DNA of 64,000 nt from Capnocytophaga canimorsus (GCF_002302565.1 NZ_CP022382.1:939001-1003000); one strand, 5' to 3'; positions 26,448 through 38,222 are shown, numbered from the stretch's first letter. A program made the numbers and translations. Notes: generated from the sequence alone by a model not told the origin.

Positions 26448-26759
26448 TTAAGCCTCTCCTTGCAATCCAAAAAGCGGAATGGCAGATTGTTGCTCTTGCT
26501 CAACAATAGTTCCGTGAGCTTTTTCAAAGCGCTGAATGTTTTCAGCAAGTGCACCAAGCAAACGCTTAGCGTGTTGAGGAGTTAGTATTACCCGACTTCT
26601 TACACGAGCCTTAGGTACACCTGGCATAACGTTAATAAAATCAACTACAAATTCTGAAGGCGAATGATTTATGACTGCCAAATTTGAGTACACTCCATCG
26701 GCTGTTTTTTCATCCAATTCAATACTTAACTGTCCTTCCTTTTGAGTTAAATCTTCCAT
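26448..26759 (-). CDS. DUF3467 family protein, last gene of the rpoBC operon
   Basis: 103-residue soluble protein of unknown function. DUF3467 features are visible: SNLAVINHSPSEFVVDF (residues 25-41) and RVILTPQHAKRLLGALAENI (57-76). It starts three bases after the rpoC stop and is the last gene before the operon terminator, an arrangement recurrent in Bacteroidota. The location suggests a link to transcription or to growth-rate controlled expression, but no function is established. Confidence 0.88.
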   Translation of the reverse strand: MEDLTQKEGQLSIELDEKTADGVYSNLAVINHSPSEFVVDFINVMPGVPKARVRSRVILTPQHAKRLLGALAENIQRFEKAHGTIVEQEQQSAIPLFGLQGEA

Positions 26760-26762
26760 AGA

Positions 26763-29700
26763 TTATTTCGTTTTTTTCTTTTCATTGGCGCTTTCCAATT
26801 CCGCCTTTGAACCTACAATAATCTTTTCATAACGTTTCATACCTGTTCCAGCAGGAATTCTGTGACCAACAATCACATTCTCTTTCAAGCCATCAAGGGT
26901 ATCTACTTTTCCGCTTACAGCTGCTTCATTCAACACTTTAGTAGTTTCTTGGAACGATGCCGCAGAGATGAACGACTTGGTTTGCAGAGAAGCTCTTGTA
27001 ATCCCTTGCAATACAGGCATTGCCGTTGCTGGAATAACATCTCGGGCAATTACCAAATTTTTATCAGCACGTTTAAGCAGTGAATTTTCATCACGCAACT
27101 GACGAAGCGATACAATTTGCCCTGGTTTTAAATGTTCGGAATCTCCAGCATCTTCCACCACTTTTTTACCGAATAGCTTATCGTTTTCTTCAATAAAATC
27201 GTCTTTATGAGCCAATTGTCCTTCAAGGAATAAAGTATCACCTGGGTCTTGAATTTCCACTTTACGCATCATTTGACGCACCACTACCTCAAAATGCTTA
27301 TCATTGATTTTTACCCCTTGCAAACGATATACTTCTTGCACTTCATTTACCAAATACTGCTGAACGGCAGAAGGTCCTTTGATGTTCAAAATATCATCAG
27401 GAGTTACAGAGCCGTCAGAAAGAGGCATACCTGCACGTACATAGTCGTTTTCTTGTACCAAAATTTGATTGGATAGCTTCACCAAATACTTACGTACCTC
27501 TCCTAATTTGGATTCGATGATGATCTCTCGATTTCCTCGCTTGATTTTACCGAAAGAAACCACCCCATCAATTTCGGACACCACGGCTGGATTGGAAGGA
27601 TTACGTGCTTCAAAAAGCTCGGTTACCCTTGGTAAACCTCCGGTAATATCCCCAGATTTAGCTGACTTACGCGGAATTTTAACCAATACTTTTCCTTCCT
27701 TAATTTTAACTCCGTCATCTACCATCAAATGAGCACCCACAGGCAAAGTGTATGAACGCAAGGTTTCGCCTGATTTATCTTGAATTAAGAGCGTAGGAAC
27801 CAAACGTTTGTTTCTTGACTCTACGATTACTTTCTCTTGGAAACCAGTTTGTTCGTCAATCTCAATTTGGTAAGTTACCCCTTGTTCAATACCTTCGTAA
27901 GCGATTTTACCCGAAAACTCGGAAATAATCACCGCATTATACGGATCCCATTGGCAAAGAACATCTCCTTTTTTGATTTCTTGTTTGTCTTTTACAAAAA
28001 TATGAGCCCCATAAGGGATATTATGCGTATTGAGTATCATTCCTGATTTAGGCTCAATCACTTTCAGTTCCGAAGTACGTGAAATGACCACATCTACTGG
28101 ATTACCTTCAGCGTCTTCGCCTTTTACCACACGCAAATCATCAATTTCAAGCACCCCGCTAAAACGAGCCTCTAATTTATTTTCTTCAGAAATATTTCCT
28201 GCAATACCTCCCACGTGGAACGTTCTCAAAGTCAACTGTGTACCTGGCTCACCGATAGATTGTGCAGCAACTACCCCAACAGCTTCACCAATTTGAACCA
28301 TTTTTCCTGTAGAAAGATTTCGTCCGTAACATTTAGCACAAATTCCGTGTTTTGCCTCACAAGTAAGTGCCGAGCGTACCTCTACCGTTTCAATAGGTGC
28401 TTCGTTTAATTTAGCCACCATTTTTTCGGTAATTTCTTCTCCTGCAGGAATTATCAATTCATCGGTCAACGGATTATAAACATCGTGAAGTGATACACGC
28501 CCCAAAACACGTTCTCCTAGAGTTTCAACTACCTCTTCATTTTTCTTAAGTGCTTGAACTTCAACCCCTCGAAGTGTACCACAATCTTCTGAATTGATAA
28601 TTACGTCCTGTGAAACATCTACCAAACGACGTGTTAAATATCCAGCATCAGCAGTTTTCAAAGCGGTATCGGCAAGACCTTTACGAGCACCGTGTGTTGA
28701 AATAAAGTATTCCAAGATAGATAACCCTTCTTTAAAGTTCGACAAGATTGGGTTTTCGATAATTTCTCCACCTCCTGCAGTTGACTTTTTCGGTTTTGCC
28801 ATAAGTCCGCGCATCCCCGTAAGCTGACGAATCTGTTCTTTCGAACCCCTCGCCCCTGAGTCCAACATCATATATACGGAGTTAAACCCTTGCTGGTCTT
28901 CACTAATACGCTTCATTGCAAGTTCAGTTAGCATAGAGTTTGTAGAAGTCCAAACATCAATTACTTGATTATAACGCTCGTTATTGGTAATCAGACCCAT
29001 ATTATAGTTCATCATAATATTCTCTACCTGAGCGTTAGCTTCCTCAATCATAATGTTTTTCTCTTGGGGAACGATAATATCTCCTAAACTGAACGACAAC
29101 CCACCTTGGAAAGCAAACTTATATCCCATATCCTTGATTTTATCCAAGAAATCAGAAGTTACAGGAATGCTAGTGGATTTCAAAATATGCCCAATAATGT
29201 CACGCAATGATTTTTTGGTTAAAACCTCATTGATATAACCTGCTTCTTTGGGTACTACTTCGTTGAAAAGCACTCTACCTGTAGTGGTTTCCAACACTTT
29301 ATACACTTCTTTTCCGTTCTCATCTAAGTCGCGTACACGAACTTTGATGAAAGCATTCAAATTCAGTTTTTTCTCATTATAAGCGATATTGACTTCTTCA
29401 GCAGAATAGAAAGTTAAACCTTCTCCCTTTATGGGATGTTCTGGTGTAGAACGTCTGCCCTTGGTCATATAATAAAGCCCCAAAACCATATCTTGCGAAG
29501 GTACAGTAATTGGCGAACCATTGGCTGGGTTGAGGATATTGTGTGAAGCCAACATCAAAAGTTGAGCCTCCAAAATAGCCTCTGGACCTAAAGGTAAATG
29601 CACCGCCATTTGGTCACCGTCAAAGTCCGCATTAAACGCCGTACACACCAATGGATGCAACTGAATTGCCTTACCTTCAATCAATTTAGGTTGGAAAGCT

Positions 29701-31052
29701 TGAATACCCAATCGGTGCAAAGTGGGAGCACGGTTGAGAAGAACTGGGTGACCCTTGATTACATTATCCAAGATATCCCAAACTACGGGTTCTTTTTTAT
29801 CAATAATTTTTTTGGCAGATTTAACCGTTTTTACAATTCCTCTTTCAATCAACTTACGGATAACGAAAGGCTTGTAAAGCTCAGCCGCCATATTTTTAGG
29901 AAGCCCACACTCGTACAATTTCAATTCAGGACCTACAACAATTACCGAACGTGCTGAATAATCCACACGTTTTCCGAGCAAGTTCTGACGGAAGCGTCCT
30001 TGTTTTCCTTTTAGGGAATCAGAAAGTGATTTTAGCGGACGATTTGATTCAGTTTTTACAGCTGAAGATTTACGAGTATTGTCAAACAACGAATCTACCG
30101 ACTCTTGTAACATACGTTTTTCGTTACGTAAGATTACCTCTGGAGCTTTGATTTCCATAAGTCGTTTCAAACGATTATTACGGATAATCACACGACGATA
30201 CAAATCGTTCAAATCGGAAGTAGCAAAACGCCCTCCGTCTAACGGAACTAACGGACGTAATTCAGGCGGAATTACCGGAATTACCTTCATTATCATCCAT
30301 TCAGGTTTATTTTCACGATTGTTTTTCGCTTCACGGAAAGCTTCTACTACTTGTAAACGCTTGAGAGCCTCTGTTTTACGTTGTTTTGAGCTTTCGTTAT
30401 TCGCTTTGTGACGCAAATCATACGAAAGTTCATCTAAATCCAACCTCTGGAGCAAATCCAACAAACACTCTGCACCCATTTTTGCCACAAATTTGTTGGG
30501 GTCAGTATCTTCTAAATACTGATTTTCAACGGGGAGAGTTTCCATAATGCTTAGGTACTCCTCTTCGGTTAAGAAATCCAGCGGTTGAATATCCTCTCCA
30601 TCAAGTCCTTTGGCAATACCTGGTTGAATCACTACGTAACGTTCGTAGTAAATAATCATATCCATCTTTTTAGATGGTAATCCTAACAAATATCCTATTT
30701 TATTGGGTAGTGAGCGGAAATACCAAATATGAGCAATTGGCACCACCAAATTGATATGCCCTACCCTATCACGACGTACCTTTTTCTCAGTTACCTCTAC
30801 TCCACAACGATCGCAAACAATCCCTTTATAACGAATGCGTTTGTATTTTCCACAAGCACATTCATAATCTTTTACAGGTCCGAAAATACGTTCACAAAAT
30901 AATCCGTCTCTTTCGGGCTTGTGTGTACGGTAGTTAATCGTTTCTGGTTTTAAAACCTCTCCTCGAGAAGCCGCCAAAATGGACTCGGGGGAAGCTAACC
31001 CTATTGAAATTTTATCGAATTTCGAAACAGTTGTATTTTTATCTCTTGCCAT
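26763..31052 (-). CDS. rpoC: RNA polymerase subunit beta'
   Basis: Largest catalytic subunit of RNA polymerase, 1429 residues. The N-terminal zinc site is [20 protein letters not shown] near residues 67-86, and the catalytic magnesium motif is NADFDGDQM in [14 protein letters not shown]. The second zinc cluster is seen at [14 protein letters not shown]. The frame runs upstream to 31106, but the extra 18 residues fall in an intergenic hairpin; [12 protein letters not shown] at 31052 is the family start. It follows rpoB by 76 bases. Confidence 0.98.
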   Translation of the reverse strand: MARDKNTTVSKFDKISIGLASPESILAASRGEVLKPETINYRTHKPERDGLFCERIFGPVKDYECACGKYKRIRYKGIVCDRCGVEVTEKKVRRDRVGHINLVVPIAHIWYFRSLPNKIGYLLGLPSKKMDMIIYYERYVVIQPGIAKGLDGEDIQPLDFLTEEEYLSIMETLPVENQYLEDTDPNKFVAKMGAECLLDLLQRLDLDELSYDLRHKANNESSKQRKTEALKRLQVVEAFREAKNNRENKPEWMIMKVIPVIPPELRPLVPLDGGRFATSDLNDLYRRVIIRNNRLKRLMEIKAPEVILRNEKRMLQESVDSLFDNTRKSSAVKTESNRPLKSLSDSLKGKQGRFRQNLLGKRVDYSARSVIVVGPELKLYECGLPKNMAAELYKPFVIRKLIERGIVKTVKSAKKIIDKKEPVVWDILDNVIKGHPVLLNRAPTLHRLGIQAFQPKLIEGKAIQLHPLVCTAFNADFDGDQMAVHLPLGPEAILEAQLLMLASHNILNPANGSPITVPSQDMVLGLYYMTKGRRSTPEHPIKGEGLTFYSAEEVNIAYNEKKLNLNAFIKVRVRDLDENGKEVYKVLETTTGRVLFNEVVPKEAGYINEVLTKKSLRDIIGHILKSTSIPVTSDFLDKIKDMGYKFAFQGGLSFSLGDIIVPQEKNIMIEEANAQVENIMMNYNMGLITNNERYNQVIDVWTSTNSMLTELAMKRISEDQQGFNSVYMMLDSGARGSKEQIRQLTGMRGLMAKPKKSTAGGGEIIENPILSNFKEGLSILEYFISTHGARKGLADTALKTADAGYLTRRLVDVSQDVIINSEDCGTLRGVEVQALKKNEEVVETLGERVLGRVSLHDVYNPLTDELIIPAGEEITEKMVAKLNEAPIETVEVRSALTCEAKHGICAKCYGRNLSTGKMVQIGEAVGVVAAQSIGEPGTQLTLRTFHVGGIAGNISEENKLEARFSGVLEIDDLRVVKGEDAEGNPVDVVISRTSELKVIEPKSGMILNTHNIPYGAHIFVKDKQEIKKGDVLCQWDPYNAVIISEFSGKIAYEGIEQGVTYQIEIDEQTGFQEKVIVESRNKRLVPTLLIQDKSGETLRSYTLPVGAHLMVDDGVKIKEGKVLVKIPRKSAKSGDITGGLPRVTELFEARNPSNPAVVSEIDGVVSFGKIKRGNREIIIESKLGEVRKYLVKLSNQILVQENDYVRAGMPLSDGSVTPDDILNIKGPSAVQQYLVNEVQEVYRLQGVKINDKHFEVVVRQMMRKVEIQDPGDTLFLEGQLAHKDDFIEENDKLFGKKVVEDAGDSEHLKPGQIVSLRQLRDENSLLKRADKNLVIARDVIPATAMPVLQGITRASLQTKSFISAASFQETTKVLNEAAVSGKVDTLDGLKENVIVGHRIPAGTGMKRYEKIIVGSKAELESANEKKKTK

Positions 31053-31081
31053 ACTATATGGTTGTAAAAATTTTTGAAACC

Positions 31082-31110
31082 GACTGTGAACTTCACAAAA
31101 GCTCACAGTC
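31082..31110 (-). other. Hairpin between rpoB and rpoC
   Basis: GACTGTGA (31082-31089) pairs with TCACAGTC (31103-31110), loop 13 bases. No T run follows on the minus strand, so it is more likely an RNA processing or stability element than a terminator. Confidence 0.5.
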
Positions 31111-31128
31111 TTTTATTTGGGTATATAA

Positions 31129-34100
31129 TTACTCTTCTAAACGGATATCTAAACCAAGACCTTTAAGCTCGTGCATCAATACATTGAATGACTCTGGCAA
31201 TCCTGGTTCAGGCATTGGCTCACCTTTAACGATAGCCTCGTAAGTTTTAGCTCTTCCGATAACATCGTCAGATTTTACGGTCAAGATTTCACGCAAGGTA
31301 CTCGAAGCCCCGTAAGCCTCTAAAGCCCAAACCTCCATCTCTCCGAAACGCTGACCTCCGAATTGAGCCTTACCTCCGAGTGGTTGCTGTGTAATAAGCG
31401 AGTAAGGTCCGATAGAACGTGCGTGCATCTTGTCATCAATCATATGTCCGAGTTTAATCATATAGATAACCCCAACAGTTGCAGGTTGGTCAAAACGCTC
31501 ACCTGTTCCACCGTCATACAAGTAAGTATGCCCAAAACGTGGAACCCCTGCTTTATCAGTAAGTTCGTTAATTTGCTCTAACGAAGCTCCATCAAAAATT
31601 GGGGTAGCATATTTCTGACCTAATTTTTGACCTGCCCAACCAAGCACCGTTTCATAAATCTGACCGATATTCATACGTGAAGGTACCCCAAGTGGGTTTA
31701 GTACAATATCCACAGGTGTTCCGTCTTCCAAGAAAGGCATATCCTCATCACGTACGATTCGGGCAACAATACCTTTATTTCCGTGACGACCCGCCATTTT
31801 ATCTCCAACTTTCAGCTTACGTTTTTTAGCGATGTAAATCTTAGCCAATTTCATTACCCCAGCAGGTAACTCATCCCCTACAGAAATGGTAAATTTATCA
31901 CGACGTAAAGCACCTTGCAAATCGTTTAATTTGATTTTATAATTATGCAACAAGTCATCAATCAAGGCATTAGCTCGGTCATCTGATGTCCATCCCCCAG
32001 AAACCAAATGAGCATAATCCTCAATGCCGTGTAACATTTTTTGGGTATATTTCTTTCCTTTAGGAATGATTTCTTCTCCTAAATCATTAACCACTCCTTG
32101 TGCTGTTTTTCCGTTAACCAAGGTAAATAGCTTATCTACCAATTTATCTTTAAGTACTTGGAATTTAGCACTATAACTAGCTTCAAGCGTAGCTATTTCT
32201 TCTTTATCTTTACCTCGTTTGCGCTTGTCTTTGATGGCACGAGAGAACAATTTTTTGTCAATTACCACTCCGTGAAGTGAAGGTGAGGCTTTAAGTGATG
32301 CATCTTTCACATCACCTGCTTTGTCTCCGAATATAGCACGAAGTAATTTTTCTTCTGGCGTTGGGTCAGATTCTCCTTTAGGAGTGATTTTACCAATAAG
32401 AATATCACCAGGGCGAACCTCGGCACCGATACGAATCATACCGTTTTCATCTAAATCCTTGGTTGCATCTTCAGAAACATTCGGGATATCATTGGTAAGT
32501 TCCTCAGCCCCTAATTTGGTATCACGAACATCCATCGAATATTCGTCAATATGAATGGATGTGAATATGTCTTCACGAACCACACGTTCAGAAATTACTA
32601 TCGCATCTTCAAAGTTATATCCTTTCCAAGGCATAAAAGCCACTTTCATATTTCTACCCAAAGCTAACTCACCTTGCTGGGTGGCATATCCTTCACAAAG
32701 TACCTGTCCTTTAGTTACGCGATCACCTTTACGAACGATTGGTTTAAGGTTGATACAAGTACCTTGGTTGGTTTTACGGAATTTTATCAAATCATAGGTT
32801 TTGGCATCTTCTTCAAAACTTACCAAACGCTGATCGTCTGTTCTGTCATAAGTGATGATAATTTTATCAGCATCTACATAATCAACGGTTCCTTCTCCTT
32901 CAGCATTCATCAGTACTCGTGAATCAGAGGCCACACGGCGCTCCAATCCAGTCCCAACAATCGGAGATTCAGGCTTCAATAAAGGAACTGCCTGACGCAT
33001 CATATTCGAGCCCATCAACGCACGGTTCGCATCATCGTGCTCTAGGAAAGGAATTAATGAAGCTGAAATAGAGGCAATTTGATTCGGAGCCACGTCAATG
33101 AAATCTACTTGGTTAGGGTCAATAACTGGAAAATCTCCTTCTTCTTTAACAACCACTTTTTCATCAAGAATCACCCCATTGTCATCCATATTGATATTTG
33201 CCATACCAATCATTTTGCCTTCTTCTTCTTCGGCACTAAGATAGGTCATATCAGTCAAATCAACCTTTCCATCAACAACTCTGCGATAAGGTGTTTCAAT
33301 AAAGCCCATTCCATTTACTTTTGAGAACACGGCTAAGGAAGAAATCAAACCGATATTTGGTCCCTCAGGAGTTTCGATCGGACATAGACGACCATAGTGT
33401 GTATAGTGAACGTCACGAACCTCAAAACCGGCACGCTCACGCGAAAGTCCTCCAGGTCCTAAGGCAGATAATCTTCGCTTATGTGTAATTTCAGCCAATG
33501 GATTGGTTTGATCCATAAACTGAGAAAGCTGATTTGTCCCAAAGAATGAGTTAATTACAGAAGATAATGTTTTAGCATTGATCAAATCAATAGGAGTAAA
33601 CACCTCATTATCACGAACATTCATACGTTCACGAATTGTACGTGCCATACGAGAAAGCCCCACACCAAACTGAGCGGAAAGTTGCTCACCTACTGTACGC
33701 ACACGGCGGTTTGAAAGGTGATCAATATCATCAATCTCTGCTTTGGAGTTAATCAACTCAATCAGATATTTTACAATGGTTATGATATCTTCTTTGGTTA
33801 GCACCTGCTTATCTTCAGGAATATCTAACCCTAATTTTTTGTTCATTCGGTAACGACCTACATCACCTAAGTTGTAACGTTGGTCAGAGAAGAACAATTT
33901 ATCAATAATACCACGAGCAGTTTCCTCATCGGGTGGTTCTGCATTACGAAGCTGACGATAAATATGTTCAACTGCCTCTTTTTCAGAGTTTGTTGGATCT
34001 TTCTGTAATGTGTTATGGATAATGGTATAATCAACAGCGTGGTTATCTTCTTTATGTAAAAGAATAGTTTTAACGTCTGCTTCAACGATTTCCTCAATAT

Positions 34101-34938
34101 TATCTTTATCTAATATGGTGTCCCTATCCAAAATAATTTCATTACGCTCGATAGATACTACCTCTCCGGTATCTTCATCTACGAAATCTTCGTGCCAAGT
34201 ATTTAGCACACGAGCCGCCAATCGACGTCCTAAATATTTTTTCAATCCTGTTTTGGAAACTTTGATTTCTTCTGCCAAATCAAAAATTTCCAATATATCT
34301 TTATCCCGTTCAAAGCCAATCGCACGGAAAAGCGTTGTCACAGGAAGTTTTTTCTTTCTATCAATGTACGCATACATCACATTGTTAATGTCTGTTGCGA
34401 ATTCAATCCACGATCCCTTAAACGGAATGATTCTTGCTGAATACAGCTTGGTTCCGTTAGCGTGGAATGACTGCCCAAAGAACACCCCTGGCGAACGATG
34501 TAATTGGGAAACAATAACGCGTTCAGCACCATTAATTACGAATGTTCCGCTGGAAGTCATATAGGGAACCGTCCCCAAATACACGTCCTGAACGATAGTT
34601 TCAAAATCTTCGTGTTCAGGGTCCGTACAATACAATTTCAACCTTGCTTTCAAAGGTACACTATAGGTTAACCCACGCTCTATACATTCTTGAATGGAAT
34701 AACGAGGCGGATCAATAAAATAGTCCAGAAACTCAAGAACAAACTGGTTACGAGTGTCTGTGATAGGAAAATTTTCCTTAAACGTGTTGTATAAACCTTC
34801 ATTCCCTCTCTCGTCTGATTTGGTTTCCAACTGAAAAAAGTCTTGGAAAGATTTGATTTGTATATCCAAGAAATCGGGATAGTCTGGCGTATGTTTTGCG
34901 GAAGCAAAATTGATTCTTGCAGTTTGATTTGTTGACAT
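31129..34938 (-). CDS. rpoB: RNA polymerase subunit beta
   Basis: Second large subunit of RNA polymerase, 1269 residues as usual for Flavobacteriia. The rifampicin pocket reads [12 protein letters not shown] ... [14 protein letters not shown], with the wild-type Asp, His, Arg and Ser residues whose changes commonly give rifampicin resistance, so the protein looks rifampicin-sensitive. Also visible is [13 protein letters not shown] and the C-terminal [24 protein letters not shown] region (here [20 protein letters not shown]). It is separated from rplL by 204 bases that contain a strong hairpin. Confidence 0.98.
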   Translation of the reverse strand: MSTNQTARINFASAKHTPDYPDFLDIQIKSFQDFFQLETKSDERGNEGLYNTFKENFPITDTRNQFVLEFLDYFIDPPRYSIQECIERGLTYSVPLKARLKLYCTDPEHEDFETIVQDVYLGTVPYMTSSGTFVINGAERVIVSQLHRSPGVFFGQSFHANGTKLYSARIIPFKGSWIEFATDINNVMYAYIDRKKKLPVTTLFRAIGFERDKDILEIFDLAEEIKVSKTGLKKYLGRRLAARVLNTWHEDFVDEDTGEVVSIERNEIILDRDTILDKDNIEEIVEADVKTILLHKEDNHAVDYTIIHNTLQKDPTNSEKEAVEHIYRQLRNAEPPDEETARGIIDKLFFSDQRYNLGDVGRYRMNKKLGLDIPEDKQVLTKEDIITIVKYLIELINSKAEIDDIDHLSNRRVRTVGEQLSAQFGVGLSRMARTIRERMNVRDNEVFTPIDLINAKTLSSVINSFFGTNQLSQFMDQTNPLAEITHKRRLSALGPGGLSRERAGFEVRDVHYTHYGRLCPIETPEGPNIGLISSLAVFSKVNGMGFIETPYRRVVDGKVDLTDMTYLSAEEEEGKMIGMANINMDDNGVILDEKVVVKEEGDFPVIDPNQVDFIDVAPNQIASISASLIPFLEHDDANRALMGSNMMRQAVPLLKPESPIVGTGLERRVASDSRVLMNAEGEGTVDYVDADKIIITYDRTDDQRLVSFEEDAKTYDLIKFRKTNQGTCINLKPIVRKGDRVTKGQVLCEGYATQQGELALGRNMKVAFMPWKGYNFEDAIVISERVVREDIFTSIHIDEYSMDVRDTKLGAEELTNDIPNVSEDATKDLDENGMIRIGAEVRPGDILIGKITPKGESDPTPEEKLLRAIFGDKAGDVKDASLKASPSLHGVVIDKKLFSRAIKDKRKRGKDKEEIATLEASYSAKFQVLKDKLVDKLFTLVNGKTAQGVVNDLGEEIIPKGKKYTQKMLHGIEDYAHLVSGGWTSDDRANALIDDLLHNYKIKLNDLQGALRRDKFTISVGDELPAGVMKLAKIYIAKKRKLKVGDKMAGRHGNKGIVARIVRDEDMPFLEDGTPVDIVLNPLGVPSRMNIGQIYETVLGWAGQKLGQKYATPIFDGASLEQINELTDKAGVPRFGHTYLYDGGTGERFDQPATVGVIYMIKLGHMIDDKMHARSIGPYSLITQQPLGGKAQFGGQRFGEMEVWALEAYGASSTLREILTVKSDDVIGRAKTYEAIVKGEPMPEPGLPESFNVLMHELKGLGLDIRLEE

Positions 34939-35084
34939 TTACTTCTTGTTTTTAAATTTTTAAATCATTTAAAAAAAATGATATTTTTAAGGTTTCCCAA
35001 ATGAATCTAACTACGATTTATTTTAGGATATGTGCTTGTGTTTATTTGTAAAATACCCATATTTTAGGTATTTATACGCAAAAT

Positions 35085-35121
35085 GGTTTAGGTCTATTCC
35101 GCATCGGAAAAGACCTAAACC
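35085..35121 (-). terminator. Attenuator-like hairpin between rplL and rpoB
   Basis: GGTTTAGGTCT (35085-35095) pairs with AGACCTAAACC (35111-35121); after one A-A mismatch the stem continues TTCCG/CGGAA with a three-base loop. A second 7-bp hairpin lies at 35051-35074. The position equals that of the partial terminator between rplL and rpoB in E. coli, which lowers polymerase expression relative to ribosomal proteins. Absence of a strong T run agrees with partial read-through. Confidence 0.6.
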
Positions 35122-35142
35122 TTATATAAAAAGCCAGTAAAA

Positions 35143-35523
35143 TTATTTAAGCTCAACTTCAGCTCCTGCTTCTTCTAAAGCTTTTTTAAGACCTTCTGCC
35201 TCATCTTTAGAAACACCTTCTTTCAATGTTGAAGGAGCACCGTCAACTAGTTCTTTAGCCTCTTTAAGACCTTGTCCAGTCAATTCTTTAACCAACTTAA
35301 CAACAGCCAATTTAGAAGCTCCTGCTGATTTTAGAACTACTGTAAATTCTGTTTTTTCTTCAGCAGTAGCTGCATCAGCTCCGCCACCAGCTACACCAGC
35401 AACTGCAACTGCAGCTGCAGCTGGCTCAATACCATATTCGTCTTTCAAGATTTGAGCAAGCTCATTTACTTCTTTAACTGTCAAGTTTACTAATTGTTCT
35501 GCGAAATTTTTTAAATCTGCCAT
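35143..35523 (-). CDS. rplL: 50S ribosomal protein L7/L12
   Basis: Stalk protein that recruits translation GTPases; 126 residues. The N-terminal dimerisation helices are followed by an Ala/Gly-rich hinge (about 33-55) and the globular C-terminal domain with [20 protein letters not shown]. It is present next to rplJ as usual. Confidence 0.97.
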   Translation of the reverse strand: MADLKNFAEQLVNLTVKEVNELAQILKDEYGIEPAAAAVAVAGVAGGGADAATAEEKTEFTVVLKSAGASKLAVVKLVKELTGQGLKEAKELVDGAPSTLKEGVSKDEAEGLKKALEEAGAEVELK

Positions 35524-35574
35524 TTCTATCGTTTTTTAAAAAGTTTGTTTATAAATTATTTTTGTGCGTTCAAA

Positions 35575-36090
35575 TTACTTTTCAGATAATGTTTTGATAA
35601 TTCCTGCCAATTTTCCACCTCCTGATTTAAGAGCTGAAATAACATTTTTAGCAGGCGATTGCAACAATCCAATGATATCTCCAATAACTTCTTCTTTTGA
35701 TTTGATAGAAGCCAAAGTTTCCAACTGATTATCACCAATGAAAATTGCTTCTTCAATGAAAGCACCTTTCAAAATCGGCTTATCTGATTTCTTTCTAAAT
35801 TCTTTGATTAACTTAGCAGGAGCATTACCTACCTCAGCATACATTAAAGAAGTATTTCCTTTAAGTACTTTAGGTAAATCTCCAAACTCTTTTTCTGAAG
35901 CCTCCATCGCCTTTGCAAGCAAGGAATTCTTCACTACTGCTAATTTGATATTTGCCTTGAAACAAGCTCTACGTAAGTTAGTTGTTGTTTCAGCATTCAA
36001 ACCAGTTAGATCAGCAACATAAATAACATTATTTTCAGCTAACTGTGCAGTTAAATTCTCTATTACTAATGATTTTTCTTCTCTAGTCAT
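35575..36090 (-). CDS. rplJ: 50S ribosomal protein L10
   Basis: Base of the ribosomal stalk, binding 23S rRNA and L7/L12 dimers; 171 residues. The N-terminal rRNA-binding part (VIYVADLTGLNAETTTNLRR region, residues 21-40) and C-terminal L7/L12-binding helix are as expected. In other bacteria L10 with L7/L12 represses its own mRNA; no leader structure could be assigned in the 23-base gap to rplA. Confidence 0.96.
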   Translation of the reverse strand: MTREEKSLVIENLTAQLAENNVIYVADLTGLNAETTTNLRRACFKANIKLAVVKNSLLAKAMEASEKEFGDLPKVLKGNTSLMYAEVGNAPAKLIKEFRKKSDKPILKGAFIEEAIFIGDNQLETLASIKSKEEVIGDIIGLLQSPAKNVISALKSGGGKLAGIIKTLSEK

Positions 36091-36113
36091 CTCTGTCTGT
36101 TTTTAACTACCAA

Positions 36114-36803
36114 TTAAACTGCTTTCGGATCAACAGGAACACTTGGGCTCATTGTTGTTGACAAGTAAATAGACTTAACATAAGTTCCCTTAGCTGCCGT
36201 TGGTTTTAATTTAATTAACGTTTGAATCAACTCTGTTGCATTATCAACGATTTTCTCTGGAGTAAATGATACCTTGCCTATTCCAGCATGAACAATACCG
36301 GTTTTATCTACACGGAAATCAATTTTACCAGCTTTCACTTCTTGAACTGCTTTCCCGATTTCCATAGTTACAGTACCTGTTTTAGGGTTAGGCATCAAAC
36401 CACGAGGACCTAAAACGCGCCCAAGAGGACCTAATTTACCCATAACGCTCGGCATAGTAACAATTACATCTACGTCCGTCCAACCGTCTTTAATTTTTTG
36501 CAAATACTCATCTAAACCTACATAATCTGCCCCTGCAGCTTTAGCTTCCGCTTCTTTATCTGGAGTAACCAATGCAAGTACTCTTACATCTTTACCTGTT
36601 CCGTGAGGAAGCGTAACCACACCACGTACCATTTGATTTGCCTTACGAGGGTCAACTCCTAAACGAACTGCAATATCTACAGATGCATCAAATTTGGTGT
36701 AGGTAATTTCTTTCAATAATTGAGAAGCCTCACTAATGGTGTACAATTTGTTGTAATCAACTTTTGATAAAGCCTCTTTGTGTTTCTTTGTCAATTTTGC
36801 CAT
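36114..36803 (-). CDS. rplA: 50S ribosomal protein L1
   Basis: Forms the L1 stalk that moves deacylated tRNA out of the E site; 229 residues with the family motif [15 protein letters not shown] near 140 and [18 protein letters not shown]. In E. coli L1 also represses rplKA translation. It starts 11 bases after rplK. Confidence 0.97.
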   Translation of the reverse strand: MAKLTKKHKEALSKVDYNKLYTISEASQLLKEITYTKFDASVDIAVRLGVDPRKANQMVRGVVTLPHGTGKDVRVLALVTPDKEAEAKAAGADYVGLDEYLQKIKDGWTDVDVIVTMPSVMGKLGPLGRVLGPRGLMPNPKTGTVTMEIGKAVQEVKAGKIDFRVDKTGIVHAGIGKVSFTPEKIVDNATELIQTLIKLKPTAAKGTYVKSIYLSTTMSPSVPVDPKAV

Positions 36804-36814
36804 AATTTCTCAGA

Positions 36815-37252
36815 TTAAAAAGGTTTATCACCAGTTACCGTTATACCCATAGAACGAGCTGTTCCTGCTACCATACTCATTGCTGATTCGATTGTAAAAG
36901 CATTTAAGTCGGGCATTTTGTCTTCTGCTATTGCTTTCACCTGATCCCAAGTGATGCTAGCTACTTTCTTACGGTTAGGTTGACCTGAACCTCCTTTAAC
37001 CTTAGCGGCTTCCAACAGCTGAACTGCAGCAGGTGCGGTTTTAACGACAAAATCAAATGATTTGTCTTTGTACACGGTAATAACCACGGGAACTATTTTC
37101 CCTTGTTTGTCCTGCGTACGCGCATTGAACTGCTTACAGAACTCCATAATGTTAACACCGGCAGCACCTAATGCGGGTCCAATTGGTGGCGAAGGATTCG
37201 CTTGACCTCCCCGAGCTTGTAGTTTAACTACTTTACTAATTTCTTTTGCCAT
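36815..37252 (-). CDS. rplK: 50S ribosomal protein L11
   Basis: Binds the GTPase-associated centre of 23S rRNA and is needed for RelA activation; target region of thiostrepton. 145 residues with [20 protein letters not shown] near 21-40 and the C-terminal rRNA-binding helix region. The ATG lies 24 bases after a hairpin with a T run (37276-37305). Confidence 0.97.
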   Translation of the reverse strand: MAKEISKVVKLQARGGQANPSPPIGPALGAAGVNIMEFCKQFNARTQDKQGKIVPVVITVYKDKSFDFVVKTAPAAVQLLEAAKVKGGSGQPNRKKVASITWDQVKAIAEDKMPDLNAFTIESAMSMVAGTARSMGITVTGDKPF

Positions 37253-37275
37253 TGTTTATTATTGATTAAAAAAAT

Positions 37276-37305
37276 AAAAGTGTAAATATTAAAAACTACA
37301 CTTTT
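37276..37305 (-). terminator. Hairpin with T run between nusG and rplK
   Basis: AAAAGTGTA (37276-37284) pairs with TACACTTTT (37297-37305). On the minus strand the stem is followed by a T-rich tract reaching almost to the rplK ATG. This has the form of a Rho-independent terminator or leader attenuator that would uncouple rplKAJL from tuf-secE-nusG. I saw no TAnnTTTG box between it and rplK, so read-through is expected. Confidence 0.55.
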
Positions 37306-37317
37306 GGGTTTTCTTTT

Positions 37318-37869
37318 TTATACTTTTTCTACTTGCATATAGCTAAGTTCTAATGGGGTTTTCCTTCCGAAAATTTTAACCATAACTTCCAATTTTCGTT
37401 TTTCTTCATTGACCTTTTCTACAGTACCTGTAAAGCCATTGAAAGGACCATCTACCACCTTAACTGTTTCTCCTACTACGTAAGGAATAGCCACTGCATC
37501 TACCTTTTCGGAAAGTTCATCTACCTTACCAAGCATTCGGTTTACTTCAGATTTGCGTAAAGGCACAGGGTCACCTCCTTTAGTTTCCCCTAAAAAACCA
37601 ATAACACCTGGTATAGATTTGATGATATGCCCAATCTCACCTCCGAGATTAGCTTTAACCATTACATAACCTGGAAAATATACCCTTTCCTTGTTAATCT
37701 TTTTACCATCACGAACCTGAACCACCTTCTCAGTAGGCACTAAAACTTCTTCTACATAGTCAGCATATCCCAATCGAGATACTTCGTTTTCTATATAATT
37801 TTTAACTTTGTTTTCTTGTCCGCTTACAGCTCTGACAACGTACCATTTTTTCTCCAATATTCCTGACAT
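37318..37869 (-). CDS. nusG: Transcription elongation/antitermination factor NusG
   Basis: Binds RNA polymerase and links it to Rho or the ribosome. 183 residues: NGN domain with WYVVRAVSGQENKVK near residue 8 and VYFPGYVMVK, and a C-terminal KOW domain (VGETVKVVDGPFNGFTGTVE, about 130-149). It is encoded 17 bases after secE. Confidence 0.97.
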   Translation of the reverse strand: MSGILEKKWYVVRAVSGQENKVKNYIENEVSRLGYADYVEEVLVPTEKVVQVRDGKKINKERVYFPGYVMVKANLGGEIGHIIKSIPGVIGFLGETKGGDPVPLRKSEVNRMLGKVDELSEKVDAVAIPYVVGETVKVVDGPFNGFTGTVEKVNEEKRKLEVMVKIFGRKTPLELSYMQVEKV

Positions 37870-37886
37870 TGTACCTTAGCTTAAGC

Positions 37887-38075
37887 TTATTTTTTCATAA
37901 AGTTAAAATACATTCCCATCAACTTTTCGAAAGAAGAATCAATACCCCAAATTAAAAGTGAAAATAGAACCGTGAATACCACAACTACAACCATCAGCCT
38001 TTGTGCTTCGGCAAGCGATATCCAAGTTACGTGGTTTTTTAGTTCTTCGTATGATTCTTTTATGTAGTTTATCAT
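37887..38075 (-). CDS. secE: Preprotein translocase subunit SecE
   Basis: Small essential membrane subunit of SecYEG. The 62-residue protein has the amphipathic segment ending in VTW (KNHVTWISLAEAQRL) and a single membrane helix (about 28-47). Size and position before nusG are standard. Confidence 0.95.
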   Translation of the reverse strand: MINYIKESYEELKNHVTWISLAEAQRLMVVVVVFTVLFSLLIWGIDSSFEKLMGMYFNFMKK

Positions 38076-38098
38076 TTTCTTTTGTACTTTTCGCTTTG

Positions 38099-38169
38099 CA
38101 CGGGTGGAGAGATTCGAACTCCCATCAACGGTTTTGGAGACCGCTATTCTACCCTTGAACTACACCCGT
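38099..38169 (-). tRNA. tRNA-Trp (CCA)
   Basis: Cloverleaf on the minus strand: acceptor ACGGGTG/CACCCGT, anticodon loop CTCCAAA (anticodon CCA) on stem GCGGT/ACCGT, T-loop GTTCGAATC, discriminator G. It lies between tuf and secE. Confidence 0.96.
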
Positions 38170-38174
38170 TTGTA

Positions 38175-38204
38175 AAGGAGTTTTAAGAAAACTCAAAACT
38201 CCTT
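38175..38204 (-). other. Hairpin between tuf and tRNA-Trp
   Basis: AAGGAGTTTT (38175-38184) pairs with AAAACTCCTT (38195-38204). On the minus strand no T run follows, and the tRNA-Trp 5' end is only six bases away, so this may be a processing site or a weak terminator of tuf. Confidence 0.5.
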
Positions 38205-38222
38205 GTTTATGATAAAATATTC

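Noticed and set aside
33430-33580. Rifampicin-resistance change in rpoB
   Set aside because: The pocket residues Asp, His, Arg and Ser are the sensitive forms.
34115-34564. 149-codon frame antisense to rpoB
   Set aside because: It is a shadow of the conserved rpoB codons; many such frames exist on the + strand over rpoB and rpoC and none has its own start context.
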